Shown one piece after another: positions 50,540-59,772 of a stretch of 64,000 nt of DNA; position 1 is the first letter of the stretch, and every line of letters starts with the position of its first letter. The position numbers were made by a program, and so were the translations under genes. The stretch is taken from positions 310,001-374,000 of the forward strand of contig JBMNMK010000002.1 in the NCBI GenBank assembly GCA_050953285.1. The letters run 5' to 3'. The notes under the pieces are model-generated. The model had not been told where the DNA came from. It did not search any database and saw nothing but the letters and a program-made list of their open reading frames with translations. This stretch comes from Olsenella_K sp050953285 (GTDB lineage Bacteria > Actinomycetota > Coriobacteriia > Coriobacteriales > Atopobiaceae).

Positions 50540-51631
50540 ATGTCTCAGCAGAAAAAAGGCGTGCGTCTGGAGCACTTGAGCAAGATCTATAAGGATCCCA
50601 AGACTGGCAAGGATTTCTACGCCGTTCATGATGCCAATATCACCATTGAGCCGGGCGAGTTTGTCACGCTGTTAGGTCCTTCAGGCTGCGGTAAGACCAC
50701 CATCTTGAGAATGATTGCCGGCTTTGAGTCCCCGGATGAAGGCATGGTCTTTCTGGGTGAAGAGCCTGTCAATGAGCTGACGCCCAACAAGCGTGATACG
50801 GCCATGGTGTTTCAGAGCTATGCATTGCTGCCGCACTACAACATCTTTGATAACGTGGCCTACGGCTTAAAGCTCCGCAAGCTCGATAAGGACACCATCA
50901 AGGAGAAGGTCACCAACATCTTGAAGCTCGTGGGCCTGGAGGGCATGGAAGATCGTATGACCAACCAACTCTCTGGTGGCCAGCAGCAGCGTGTAGCACT
51001 TGCTCGCGCGCTGGTTATTGAGCCCGGCGTCCTGCTGTTTGATGAGCCCCTCTCCAACTTGGACGCAAAGCTCCGCGTGGACATGCGCACCGAGATCAGG
51101 CGCATCCAGCAGGAGGCAGGCATTACGGCGGTCTACGTTACACATGACCAGTCTGAGGCCATGGCTATTTCTGACCGCATCATCGTTATGAAGAAGGGCC
51201 TGGTTGATCAGGTTGCTGACCCCAAGACCATCTACTATCACCCGGTGGACGAGTTTGTTGCTGACTTCATTGGCGAGGCCAACTTCTTGCGCGGCACGCT
51301 GACTTCCACGTCGGGTGCAGAAGGCATCGTGCACGTTGATGATGTAGATTTGACGGTCGAGGGCGTAGAGAACATGACCGCTGGCTCTGAGGTGACGCTA
51401 GTGCTGCGCCCGGAGGCTGCGCACCTGGCAGATTCAGGTGAGCTTCCCTGTGAAGTCGTGCTCTCCCGCTTCATGGGACACTACCAGAACTACCATGTCA
51501 AGACGGGCAATCACCTGGTTAAGATCACGGAGTTCAACCCCAAGAACAAGCATGAGTATGCGGTGGGCGACCGCGCGTACGTGAGCTTTGACAGGGGAGA
51601 CCTGCACGTCTTACCGCGTGAGGCAGAGTAG
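50540..51631 (+). CDS. Ferric iron-type ABC transporter ATP-binding protein
   Basis: 363 residues from the ATG at 50540, four bases after the permease stop, with AAAGGAG upstream. Walker A LLGPSGCGKTTILR (about residues 45-58), Q loop AMVFQSYALLPH, signature LSGGQQQRVALARA (about 143-156), Walker B VLLFDEPLSNLDAKLR and a switch His are intact. The C-terminal ~110 residues are a TOBE regulatory domain as in FbpC/PotA. Energises the importer. Confidence 0.94.
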   Translation: MSQQKKGVRLEHLSKIYKDPKTGKDFYAVHDANITIEPGEFVTLLGPSGCGKTTILRMIAGFESPDEGMVFLGEEPVNELTPNKRDTAMVFQSYALLPHYNIFDNVAYGLKLRKLDKDTIKEKVTNILKLVGLEGMEDRMTNQLSGGQQQRVALARALVIEPGVLLFDEPLSNLDAKLRVDMRTEIRRIQQEAGITAVYVTHDQSEAMAISDRIIVMKKGLVDQVADPKTIYYHPVDEFVADFIGEANFLRGTLTSTSGAEGIVHVDDVDLTVEGVENMTAGSEVTLVLRPEAAHLADSGELPCEVVLSRFMGHYQNYHVKTGNHLVKITEFNPKNKHEYAVGDRAYVSFDRGDLHVLPREAE

Positions 51632-51720
51632 CTGCCACGTAGCGGCGGCGTAATTGTCGCTCAGCGCAAGCGTGCTTCTCCGCCAGCGAGCTTTGAGAGG
51701 CTTACATCTCACCCACAGGG

Positions 51721-51749
51721 AGCGCTGTCACGTGGTGACAGCGCTCTTT
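51721..51749 (+). terminator. Intrinsic terminator of the iron-type ABC operon
   Basis: AGCGCTGTCAC (51721-51731) and GTGACAGCGCT (51735-51745) form a perfect 11-bp stem with a 3-nt loop, followed by CTTTTCT. Confidence 0.9.
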
Positions 51750-51805
51750 TCTCTTGTCGCGCAGCTGTGGTAAGGTGCAGTGCGAACAAGAGATGAGGAG
51801 CAGCT

Positions 51806-54082
51806 ATGCCAACAACACACGACCAGCTTTCCCTGTTTGGTGGAGCTGATACGCCAACAGATGAGCCCCAACCAGCGGGCGAGAAGAACCAGGCGCTTGT
51901 GGCGCCAGCGCAGATGCCCGATAACCAGGCAGGACCTGAGCGGCCAGAGGACACCGGCGCCACCGATCCTGCAGTACGCGCCCAGGAGCTGCGCGCGCTT
52001 CTCGACTACCATGCCTGGCGCTACTACGCACTGGATGCGCCAGAGATCACCGATGCGCAGTTTGACCACTACCTCACGGAGCTTCAGGCCATTGAGCACG
52101 AACATCCTGAGCTTGTGGTGCCCGAATCCTACACCCAGCGCATCGGCGGCTATGTGGATAAGCAGTTTGCGCCCGTGCGCCATGCGCGCCGCATGTATTC
52201 CATAGATGACGCTATGAACCTAGATGAGCTGGATGAATGGCTCAGACGCACCGATGAAGCGCTGGGGGCAACATGGGAACATCCGGTGGCCTATACCTGT
52301 GAGCTCAAGATTGACGGGTTGGGCATAGCGCTCACCTATACCAACGGCCAGCTGGTGCGTGCCGCCACCCGAGGAGATGGCAGCGTGGGAGAAGACGTGA
52401 CGGCAAATGCGCTGACCATCCACGACATTCCACGTGCTCTTGCGTCTGCGGGGCTCGCGCAGGTGGACGATAGCGGCTTTGGTCACGATATTGAGGTTAG
52501 AGGAGAGGTCTACATGCCTAAGCACTCCTTTGTGCGCCTCAACGAGCAAAACGACGCAGCTGGTCGTCCTCCGTTTGCCAACCCCAGAAATGCGGCCGCT
52601 GGCAGCTTGCGGCAAAAAGATGCCAAGGTCACTGCTGCGCGGGATCTGGAGACGTTTATCTACGCGGTGGCAGATGAGAGCGCGCTTCAGGTGAGTTCGC
52701 AAAAGGCATTCCTGGATTGGCTGCGTGCCTGCGGTTTTTCTGTCAACCCGCACGTCGCGCGCGTGACCGATTCCAAGGCGGTGCATCAGTATTGCCAAGA
52801 TGCACTCGCCAGGCGAGAAGAGCTTGATTACGATATTGATGGCGTGGTAGTAAAGGTTGACTCCTTTGCTTCACAGGAGGCCTTAGGTGCCACGGCGCGC
52901 GCCCCACGCTGGTCGATTGCCTTCAAGTTCCCGCCCGAGGAAAAGCGTACCGTCTTGCGAGAAATACGTGTTCAAGTGGGTCGTACGGGTGTCTTGACGC
53001 CGGTGGCAGAGTTCGATCCGGTAAGCGTTGCCGGCTCCACCATTGCGCGTGCAACGCTGCACAACATCGACGAGGTGCACCGCCGTGATGTCCGCGTGGG
53101 AGATACCGTTGTGGTGCACAAGGCAGGAGACGTTATTCCAGAAGTGGTCGGTCCCGTGCTTGAAGGTACCATGCGCCAAGAGCATGAGGCGCGCCCTGTC
53201 TGGCAGATGCCTACCCACTGTCCAAGTTGCGGCAGCCCCGTTATCCAGGAGGAGGGCGAGGTGGCATTCCGCTGCGTTTCACTGGATTGCCCTGCGCAAG
53301 CAACCGAGCGCCTGATCCACTGGGGCAGCAGAAACGCTATGGATATAGATGGCTTGGGCGATGAGATCATCCGCAAGATGGTGGAGCAGGGTATCTTACG
53401 CGATGTGGCAGATTTCTACTACCTGAGCGTAGATGAGCTGGAAAACGTGGATACCGGCAGAACCTATGAGACGAGTGCGGCAGGTCATGTGGCCGGAGAT
53501 GCCATCGTGGTGGGCCATGCTATTGCGCATAAGATCATGGCGCAGGTGGACGAATCGCGCTCCCGCGGCCTTTCTCGCGTGCTCTTTGGACTGGGGATCC
53601 GCCTGGTGGGCGCCAATGTGGCCAAGCTTCTGGCCGACACGTTTGGTTCCATGGAGCGGCTGAGTACCGCATCAGAAGAGGAGATATCGGCCATTGAGGG
53701 CATAGGGCCCAAGATTGCCCATTCCGTGCGCCAGTTCTTCTCGGTCAAAGAAAACGTGGTGGTCTTGGAGCGCTTGCGCGAAGCCGGCGTCTCGCTTGAG
53801 GAGGAAGGCTTTGGCGAGAAGCCCGCGCGCCCGCAGACGCTTGCTGGCCTCACCTTTGTGCTGACGGGCACCTTGGAAGGGCTCACCAGAAATGAGGCGG
53901 GAGATCGGCTGAAGGCGTTTGGTGCCAAGGTCTCTGGATCCGTTTCCAAGAAGACGTCGTTTGTGGTGGCAGGAGCCAATGCCGGATCCAAGCTTACCAA
54001 GGCAGAAAGCTTGGGCGTGCCCGTTTTGGATGAGGCGGCACTCATGCAGATATTGGAGACGGGCATGGCACCAGAGGTGTGA
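51806..54082 (+). CDS. ligA: NAD-dependent DNA ligase
   Basis: 758 residues, about 90 longer than typical LigA because of a ~55-residue polar N-terminal extension and small insertions (for example SGFGHDIEV, and GRTYETSAAGHVAGDAIVV near the helix-hairpin-helix region). The adenylation Lys is in CELKIDGLG (about residue 170). The Zn finger CPSCGSPVIQEEGEVAFRCVSLDCP (about 472-496), helix-hairpin-helix repeats and a BRCT domain (about 675-750) follow. It seals nicks in replication and repair. GAGGAG precedes the ATG. The 235-bp stretch after it holds no gene I can support. Confidence 0.96.
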   Translation: MPTTHDQLSLFGGADTPTDEPQPAGEKNQALVAPAQMPDNQAGPERPEDTGATDPAVRAQELRALLDYHAWRYYALDAPEITDAQFDHYLTELQAIEHEHPELVVPESYTQRIGGYVDKQFAPVRHARRMYSIDDAMNLDELDEWLRRTDEALGATWEHPVAYTCELKIDGLGIALTYTNGQLVRAATRGDGSVGEDVTANALTIHDIPRALASAGLAQVDDSGFGHDIEVRGEVYMPKHSFVRLNEQNDAAGRPPFANPRNAAAGSLRQKDAKVTAARDLETFIYAVADESALQVSSQKAFLDWLRACGFSVNPHVARVTDSKAVHQYCQDALARREELDYDIDGVVVKVDSFASQEALGATARAPRWSIAFKFPPEEKRTVLREIRVQVGRTGVLTPVAEFDPVSVAGSTIARATLHNIDEVHRRDVRVGDTVVVHKAGDVIPEVVGPVLEGTMRQEHEARPVWQMPTHCPSCGSPVIQEEGEVAFRCVSLDCPAQATERLIHWGSRNAMDIDGLGDEIIRKMVEQGILRDVADFYYLSVDELENVDTGRTYETSAAGHVAGDAIVVGHAIAHKIMAQVDESRSRGLSRVLFGLGIRLVGANVAKLLADTFGSMERLSTASEEEISAIEGIGPKIAHSVRQFFSVKENVVVLERLREAGVSLEEEGFGEKPARPQTLAGLTFVLTGTLEGLTRNEAGDRLKAFGAKVSGSVSKKTSFVVAGANAGSKLTKAESLGVPVLDEAALMQILETGMAPEV

Positions 54083-54317
54083 GGGTGCGAGGATGCATCG
54101 CGGCGCCGAGAGGTGGCATCGAGTGCGGCGTCGCTCAGAGAGGCAGCGTTCACGTAGCAAAGACTCCAGGTGGCGTGCCCTGCGTCGGGTCCATTACGCA
54201 GAGCGCGTGTAATGCCAAAACGAGGTCGTTCAGATGTTCTAGCTGTGATAACTTACTGAATGTCTGTTGATTATTGATGAGGCCTCAAAGATACGGCCTT
54301 CGTTTTGAGGAGGTGCC

Positions 54318-55526
54318 GTGCAGATAGCAGAGCTTATCATTCTGTTGCTGCTCGGCATGATCGGTGGCATTATATCCACCGTTATGGATATCTCCATGGT
54401 TGGCACAAGCGCCGTGTTTATGCACTTTGTGCCCTGGGTGCTCATCAACGTGCTGTTTGCCGTGCACATCTCCGACCTGAAGCGAACCATTGTGGGATCG
54501 CTCGCGCTCAACTTTGGCCTCATAGAGACAGCCATTGTGACAACGGCTTTCACGTACGAAAATGTTTCAAAGAAGGCCATGGGGCCGGCGGTGCTGCTGG
54601 TTTTTGTGGGTGCGCTCATCTGCACCATTGCATGGGCCGCGCGCCGGGAATCTCGCACGGTCTTTGGCATGCTGCTTTCGCTCATTTTGGGTGGTCTCAC
54701 CCTGTTTGCGTGCGATCTTCTCTACGGCGCTATCGGCTTTGTGGACTATGTCTGCATAGGCGTTATGCTGCTCATACTTATCTTCATTCCCACCAAGCGC
54801 CTGCGCATCCTGCCACATGTGGAAGAAGAGCCCCATCCGCGCGGCCGCGCACGCACTACCTCACGTGAACGCAGAGGCGAGAACATGTCCGCGCGCTCAG
54901 AGGAACCCGTGCGCGTACGCTCACGTAGGCGCAAACCCGCAACGTCTCGCTCCAGCGCTTCTGGCGCTCTGCTTTCTGGTACGTCCTCTGATGCGCGCTC
55001 TGGCACACGTGCTGATATACGTCCTGAGCAGCCACGTAAGCGTGCGAGAAAACCTCTGGCACAAAAGCATCAGCCGCCAAGCGAGACGGGCGAGAAGCGC
55101 CTGCGCTCGCGGGGCAGAGGTGCTGCGCTTCTGCAAGACGCGCTGCAGCAGATCACAGATCCGCGCTCATCTGCTGAGCAGCCCTCCACAAATGGTGGCA
55201 CGCGCAAGAGCAAGCCGCGGCGTAAGGCTAGCTCTAAGCCAGCTGCCAGGCCAAGTGCGCGGAAGAGCACGCAGTCAGGCGCACGGGCAGCACGCAGCAG
55301 CAAGACCCGTACAAAGACGAGCAGCACTGCAAGCTCAAGGCCTGCTGCTAGGAAAAACACACGGCCGAGCGCCAAGCCCAGCATGAAGCCGAGTACGAGG
55401 CCCAGCACCAAGCCAAGCGCTGCGGCAAGTGTCAGGCCGACCAAGCGCACTGGTGCACGCACGGCGGGTACCAAAGCTGCTAGCGCACGTTCTTCTCGCC
55501 CCAAACCGCATGCCAGAAAGCAATAG
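54318..55526 (+). CDS. Six-helix membrane protein with a ~230-residue basic, low-complexity C-terminal tail
   Basis: 402 residues from a GTG after TTTTGAGGAGG. Six hydrophobic segments fill residues 1-155 (helices near 4-22, 32-50, 56-75, 85-103, 110-130, 136-152). The rest is almost only Lys, Arg, Ser, Ala, Pro and Thr, with histone-H1-like runs such as KPSMKPSTRPSTKPSAAAS. The positively charged tail is probably cytoplasmic and disordered, and could contact DNA, RNA or acidic lipids. I do not recognise the membrane domain. A TTCTCGCCC element covers the last codons (55493). The ribosome site can pair with CCTCAAA upstream (54282). Confidence 0.7.
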   Translation: MQIAELIILLLLGMIGGIISTVMDISMVGTSAVFMHFVPWVLINVLFAVHISDLKRTIVGSLALNFGLIETAIVTTAFTYENVSKKAMGPAVLLVFVGALICTIAWAARRESRTVFGMLLSLILGGLTLFACDLLYGAIGFVDYVCIGVMLLILIFIPTKRLRILPHVEEEPHPRGRARTTSRERRGENMSARSEEPVRVRSRRRKPATSRSSASGALLSGTSSDARSGTRADIRPEQPRKRARKPLAQKHQPPSETGEKRLRSRGRGAALLQDALQQITDPRSSAEQPSTNGGTRKSKPRRKASSKPAARPSARKSTQSGARAARSSKTRTKTSSTASSRPAARKNTRPSAKPSMKPSTRPSTKPSAAASVRPTKRTGARTAGTKAASARSSRPKPHARKQ

Positions 55527-55532
55527 AGGCGC

Positions 55533-56471
55533 CTACATCAGGCGGTCGTCGATGATTTGGCCGTCGTAGTTGATGTGATTTACCAGCTCGGGGATGTTAT
55601 TTCCGCCGCCGTAGATGTAGGCGCGCGCGAAGGACTCATAGCTTGTTGTTGCATCGTGGAAGAGATCGGCAAAGCTTTTCTCACTGATGGCGCCCGTTGC
55701 GGGATCTGTCCAAGGCAGATGGTTGAGGTTTGCCGACGCGCACTCGTCGCTCAAAAGGACCTGATGGGCCATGGCACCAACCTGAGAATGATGCCTGAAC
55801 AGATGCTCTATATGAGTTAAACATTGATATCCAGCAGAGCCGTAGGGTTCAACGTGGCGGTAGAGCGTGGCGTAGTTTGCCACCGCGTGTGCATATTCTG
55901 CCGCGCCGACGTTTAGGCCATAGACCTGCCAAGCCACGTGGGAAAAGAGCGCGCCTGCCACCCTGCCCACGCGCTCGGTGCAGCAGAGCTCCAGCTCGGG
56001 CGGGCATTCAACTACGGTTGCATGGCGGATTTGCCAGAGCATCCATGTGTCGATATCAGACTCTATAACAGCATGGACTTCACTACCTGCATCGTGGAGG
56101 TCTTCCAGCGCATCGCAGAGGGCATATTGCTGCGCATAGACGAAGGGATGGGCGATTCTGTCTAGTACATAGTGTGCGACGAGGCCGAGCGTGAATGCGC
56201 GGCCGACGCGCTTATCCTCATCTACCAGGTGTGATACCGCTTCGCGCAGGCTGATGAAGGCGTTCGATACGCGCTCGGTATGCATGCGGTGCGCCAATGC
56301 GTGGGCCGCCTTCATCTTCTTGGGCGTGGTGGAAAATCGAGCAAAGAAGGGGTCAGGCCCTTGGTTGCCCAAAAGGTAGGCTATGAGCTCTTCTTGTCCT
56401 GACACCAGACCTTCAGGCAGGCGCCCAAGGGTTTCTTCTCCAAAGAGATGATGTGTGATAAGGGCAGGCAT
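55533..56471 (-). CDS. Zinc-dependent phospholipase C-like protein
   Basis: 312 residues with no signal peptide. THHLFGEETL (residues about 6-15), GNQGPDPFF (about 35-43), AHALAHRMH (about 55-63) and LGLVAHYVLDRIAHPFV (about 93-109) are the spaced His/Asp motifs of the zinc-dependent phospholipase C fold. Family members in anaerobic Firmicutes and Actinobacteria are widespread but mostly uncharacterised. It converges on the basic-tail membrane gene with 6 bp between stops. An ATAGGTTAC motif lies 12 bp upstream of the start. Confidence 0.8.
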   Translation of the reverse strand: MPALITHHLFGEETLGRLPEGLVSGQEELIAYLLGNQGPDPFFARFSTTPKKMKAAHALAHRMHTERVSNAFISLREAVSHLVDEDKRVGRAFTLGLVAHYVLDRIAHPFVYAQQYALCDALEDLHDAGSEVHAVIESDIDTWMLWQIRHATVVECPPELELCCTERVGRVAGALFSHVAWQVYGLNVGAAEYAHAVANYATLYRHVEPYGSAGYQCLTHIEHLFRHHSQVGAMAHQVLLSDECASANLNHLPWTDPATGAISEKSFADLFHDATTSYESFARAYIYGGGNNIPELVNHINYDGQIIDDRLM

Positions 56472-56482
56472 GAAGCCTCCAA

Positions 56483-56491
56483 ATAGGTTAC
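56483..56491 (+). promoter_or_regulatory. ATAGGTTAC motif upstream of the phospholipase-like gene
   Basis: Exact copy of the 9-mer at the feo and small RNA promoters, and it shares ATAGGTTACTA with the latter. It is just outside the start codon of the minus-strand gene. No good promoter is visible around it, so chance is possible. Confidence 0.3.
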
Positions 56492-56665
56492 TAATTGTCG
56501 GTCAACTACGGGGTAAAGCGTAGCGCAAAATGCAGGAGAGGGGGCGGCTCACGTGCACCGTTTGAGCTGTGGCGCGAGCGGTTAGCGATGCTGGGGCAAA
56601 GTTCTTCTCGCACAAAGTGATACAAAAGGGTAGGGTAGTGAAAGTTTGTTTGGAGGAGGTTATTT

Positions 56666-57211
56666 GTGGATAAGCTTTTTAGAAGAACGAGAACCACCAT
56701 TATCTTGAGCGGCATTGCCTTTATTGTGCTAGGCGTCATGCTGTTTTTGCATCCGCTGAGCGCCATTGAAGCGTTTGTGTCGCTGGCGGGCTGGACGCTG
56801 TTGATCACTGGCCTCATCACGACGGTGGCCAATCTTATGCGCCCGCATGGCTCGCTGTGGGCAGATTTGGCTATCGCGGCCTTAGAGATCATTCCGGCCA
56901 TCTTCATGCTGTCAGCGCCTGGCCTCTTTTTGTACTGGCTGTGGTCGCTCATTGGACTCTATATTCTGCTGACGGGTATCAATGACATCTTTGAGGCGCT
57001 GGCGCTCAAGGATCTTGAGTCCCATCACTGGAAGGCGCGCATGGCCATGGGTGGCCTCACCATCCTCATGGGCGTCATTGTGGCCATGACACCTCTGTTC
57101 TCAATGACGTTTGGTATGCTCATCTGCGCCTGTGCGCTCATCTTGAACGGCGTGAGTGAGCTTGTCAGCGGCATCAGGATGAAGCCGCAAGATACTCACA
57201 CTGCGGACTAG
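56666..57211 (+). CDS. HdeD/DUF308-family membrane protein
   Basis: 181 residues from a GTG with GGAGGAGG upstream. Six short hydrophobic segments arranged as three similar hairpins, with the repeated GIAFIVLGVMLFLHP / LTGINDIFEAL / GGLTILMGVIVAMTP pattern of the HdeD family. E. coli HdeD is linked to acid resistance at high cell density; the role here is unknown. Followed by a bidirectional terminator shared with glnN. Confidence 0.85.
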   Translation: MDKLFRRTRTTIILSGIAFIVLGVMLFLHPLSAIEAFVSLAGWTLLITGLITTVANLMRPHGSLWADLAIAALEIIPAIFMLSAPGLFLYWLWSLIGLYILLTGINDIFEALALKDLESHHWKARMAMGGLTILMGVIVAMTPLFSMTFGMLICACALILNGVSELVSGIRMKPQDTHTAD

Positions 57212-57296
57212 CTGCGCCGCGTTGCACGTGCGTCCGTGCTGCATACGCGAGCGCCGCATGTGTGTTTGTGCTACATGCGCACGTTTTTCTCGCCCA

Positions 57297-57330
57297 AAAA
57301 AGCTTCCCACCGGGTGGTGGGAAGCTTTTT
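57297..57330. terminator. Bidirectional intrinsic terminator between the HdeD-like gene and glnN
   Basis: AAAAAGCTTCCCACC and GGTGGGAAGCTTTTT are perfect complements around a 4-nt loop, so a T-run follows in both directions. A TTCTCGCCC element (57287-57295) abuts it. Confidence 0.95.
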
Positions 57331-57384
57331 GCATGAACGCGTAGGGTTTGCTGCAAGCGACGCGTGCGCCGCTGGCTGCGCGTC

Positions 57385-59475
57385 TTAGACCCAGAAGAGC
57401 AGCTGGTTGTAGCTGGGAACGGGCCACACGTCGTCTGCGCAGATCTCTTCCATAGCGTCAACAGCGCTGCGGAGCTCATCCATAGCAGGCAGCACGTCGT
57501 CGCGGTAGATGTTGTCGCTTACCTGCGGATCTTCCTGAGAGCGCGCGTGGGCGTTCTTCTCTTTGAGGTCTTTTGCTGCAGCATCAATGGCGGCGATGCC
57601 CTCGGTCAGCTGGGCAATGAGCGCTTTTTCTGCGGGAGCCTCCAGGCCCAGTTCCTTCTTTGTGGCCACGTAGCTTGCCAGCTCACCTGCGTAGGACATG
57701 ATAGCGGGCAGGTAGAGCTTGCGCGCCATATCTACCATGGTGTTGGCTTCAATGTTGAGGAGCTTGGCGTAGGTCTCACACTTGGTGATGTAGCGTGCGC
57801 GCACCTCAGACTCGTTCAAGACGCCATACTTTGCAAAGAAAGCAATGCTTTCGGGCGTGATGAATGCGGGCAGGGCATCGGGCGTGGTCTTGAGGTTGGG
57901 AAGACCGCGGCGCTTGGCCTCTTCCTCCCACTCCTCAGAGTAGCCGTTGCCGTCAAACAGGATGCGCTGGTGGTCACGCAGGGTGTGGCGGACATAGCGC
58001 ATGGCCTTGCCGACAAACTCGTCCTCAGAGACGCCTTCTAGTGCCGTGGCAAAGTTGTCCAGCTCTTCTGCCATAGCGGTGTTGATGACCACATTGGGGT
58101 CCGACAGGTTTTGCTGGCTGCCGCACATGCGGAACTCAAACTTGTTGCCGGTGAAGGCAAAGGGGCTGGTACGGTTACGGTCGGTGTTATCGCGGAAGAT
58201 GTTGGGCAGCGCGGGCACGCCGGTGTCCATCACCTCGCGCTCAGCACTCTCAGGATGCTCTTTGCGGATGAGACCTTCCACAACCGGGGTGAGGGCATCA
58301 CCTAAGAAGATGGAGATTATCGCTGGTGGCGCCTCGTTTGCGCCCAGGCGATGGTCGTTGCCAGCAGAGGCCACAGAAAGACGCAGGAGATCTGCGTGCT
58401 TATCGACCGCTGCAATGAGACAGGTCAGGATAACTAAGAATTGAAGGTTATCCTCAGGATTACTACCTGGTTCAAGCAGGTTTTCACCGTCTGCAGAGAT
58501 GGACCAGTTGTTGTGCTTGCCGGAGCCGTTGACATAGTCAAAGGGCTTCTCATGTTCAAGGCAGGCTAGCCCATGATGTGTTGCCAGAAGCTTGAGTTTC
58601 TCCATGGCCAGAAGGTTATCATCGATGGCTAGAGAAGATGCCTCAAAGATGGGGGCTAGCTCGTGCTGTGACGGTGCTACTTCATTGTGTTTGGTACGCG
58701 CGGGAACGCCGAGCTTCCAGAGCTCATCGTCCACCTCTTTCATGAAAGCATTGACGGTTGGACGTATGGCGCCAAAATAGTGCTCCTCAAGTTCCTGACC
58801 CTTGACGGGAGCACAGCCAAAGAGCGTGCGGCCGCACATGACCAGATCGGGGCGAGCGGAGAAGTCTTCCTCTCTGATGAGGAAATACTCTTGCTCGGGG
58901 CCAACGGTGGTAAGAACGCGGCGCACTTCTTTGCCAAAGAGTGCGAGCACGCGCTTGGCCTGCTTTTCTAGAGCCACCTCAGAGCGCAGAAGCGGTGTCT
59001 TCTTATCCAGTGCTTCACCGGTGTAGGAGATAAAAGCGGTGGGGATACACAGGACTTCATCTTTGATGAAGGCAGGACTCATTGGATCCCAAATGGTGTA
59101 GCCGCGTGCCTCAAAGGTTGCACGGAGGCCGCCAGAGGGAAAACTTGACGCGTCAGGCTCTCCCTGTACAAGCTCCTTACCCGAGAAGGCCATGAGGACC
59201 GACCCATCATCTTTGGGGTTGATGAAGGCGTCGTGCTTCTCTGATGTGATGCCAGTCAAAGGCTGGAACCAGTGCGTAAAGTGCGTGGCACCGTGCTCAA
59301 GTGCCCAGTCCTTCATTGCGTGGGCAACTTCATTTGCAATCTTGAGGTCAAGCGGCTTACCCTCATCAATGGTGCTCCTCAGCTCCTTGTACGTGGGCTT
59401 GGGGAGTCGCTCCTGCATGTCTTTGTCGGTAAAAACAAGACTGCCATACTCTTCTGTAACCTTGTCTGTTGCCAT
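57385..59475 (-). CDS. glnN: Glutamine synthetase type III
   Basis: 696 residues, the size of GSIII (GlnN). The N-terminal GSIII block contains FTHWFQPLTGITSEKHDAF (about residues 60-78). Active-site motifs are intact: TVGPEQEYFLI, KHNEVAPSQHELAPIFE (metal-binding Glu residues), NGSGKHNNWSIS (catalytic His) and KFEFRMCGSQQN. It makes glutamine from glutamate, ammonia and ATP, and is the only intact glutamine synthetase in the window. Preceded by GAGAAAGG. The AT-rich ~300 bp upstream probably holds its promoter. Confidence 0.96.
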   Translation of the reverse strand: MATDKVTEEYGSLVFTDKDMQERLPKPTYKELRSTIDEGKPLDLKIANEVAHAMKDWALEHGATHFTHWFQPLTGITSEKHDAFINPKDDGSVLMAFSGKELVQGEPDASSFPSGGLRATFEARGYTIWDPMSPAFIKDEVLCIPTAFISYTGEALDKKTPLLRSEVALEKQAKRVLALFGKEVRRVLTTVGPEQEYFLIREEDFSARPDLVMCGRTLFGCAPVKGQELEEHYFGAIRPTVNAFMKEVDDELWKLGVPARTKHNEVAPSQHELAPIFEASSLAIDDNLLAMEKLKLLATHHGLACLEHEKPFDYVNGSGKHNNWSISADGENLLEPGSNPEDNLQFLVILTCLIAAVDKHADLLRLSVASAGNDHRLGANEAPPAIISIFLGDALTPVVEGLIRKEHPESAEREVMDTGVPALPNIFRDNTDRNRTSPFAFTGNKFEFRMCGSQQNLSDPNVVINTAMAEELDNFATALEGVSEDEFVGKAMRYVRHTLRDHQRILFDGNGYSEEWEEEAKRRGLPNLKTTPDALPAFITPESIAFFAKYGVLNESEVRARYITKCETYAKLLNIEANTMVDMARKLYLPAIMSYAGELASYVATKKELGLEAPAEKALIAQLTEGIAAIDAAAKDLKEKNAHARSQEDPQVSDNIYRDDVLPAMDELRSAVDAMEEICADDVWPVPSYNQLLFWV

Positions 59476-59772
59476 GGACCCGCCTTTCTCCAGAGGTCGA
59501 GTTGTGCGGCGCTTGTATGCGCTACCGGTGCTAGCTTACGAGCTTGGTGTTACACATAAATTAAAGCGTAATTTACAAGTAGTTGCACTTGGTTGCATAG
59601 AATGTGTCAGATATCTGCATGAGCGGGAGCAAGAAATAAAAAATGCAACAAAAAATGCATTGCTGGGCGAAAAACCCCTCCACTTGCTGCGCATGACGGC
59701 GATGTGTGGGTTGGCGCAATGTCCCGCCTTCCCGTTACAATGAGGTGTCAAACATATATGAAAGGAACATCA
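59476..59772. promoter_or_regulatory. 297-bp divergent region between glnN and polA
   Basis: AT-rich in its middle (59540-59670), where the glnN promoter must lie; I cannot fix its elements. TTGTAAAT-like and TGTTACAC words occur but do not form a canonical GlnR or TnrA site. For polA, TTGGCG (59711) and TACAAT (59736-59741) are spaced 19 bp apart. No ORF is supported. Confidence 0.35.

Larger units (their letters stand above)
3752..57295. repeat. Dispersed 9-mer element TTCTCGCCC (21 exact copies in the window)
   Basis: Exact copies start at 3752, 5759, 6928, 15137, 16777, 19285, 26392, 34862, 36334, 38108, 40915, 47412, 55493, 57287 (as TTCTCGCCC) and 6067, 19238, 22653, 22968, 24912, 51887, 55088 (as GGGCGAGAA). 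A further 14 sites keep the TTCTCGCC core, for example 66, 3131, 8837, 10923, 19271, 43292 and 61790. Five exact copies are intergenic, right after gene ends. The coordinates given are the outermost copies only, not one continuous feature. Copies were found by reading, so a few may be missed. Confidence 0.85.

Noticed and set aside
59540..59600. GlnR/TnrA site upstream of glnN
   Set aside because: TGTTAC and TTTACA words are present but their spacing does not fit either known consensus.
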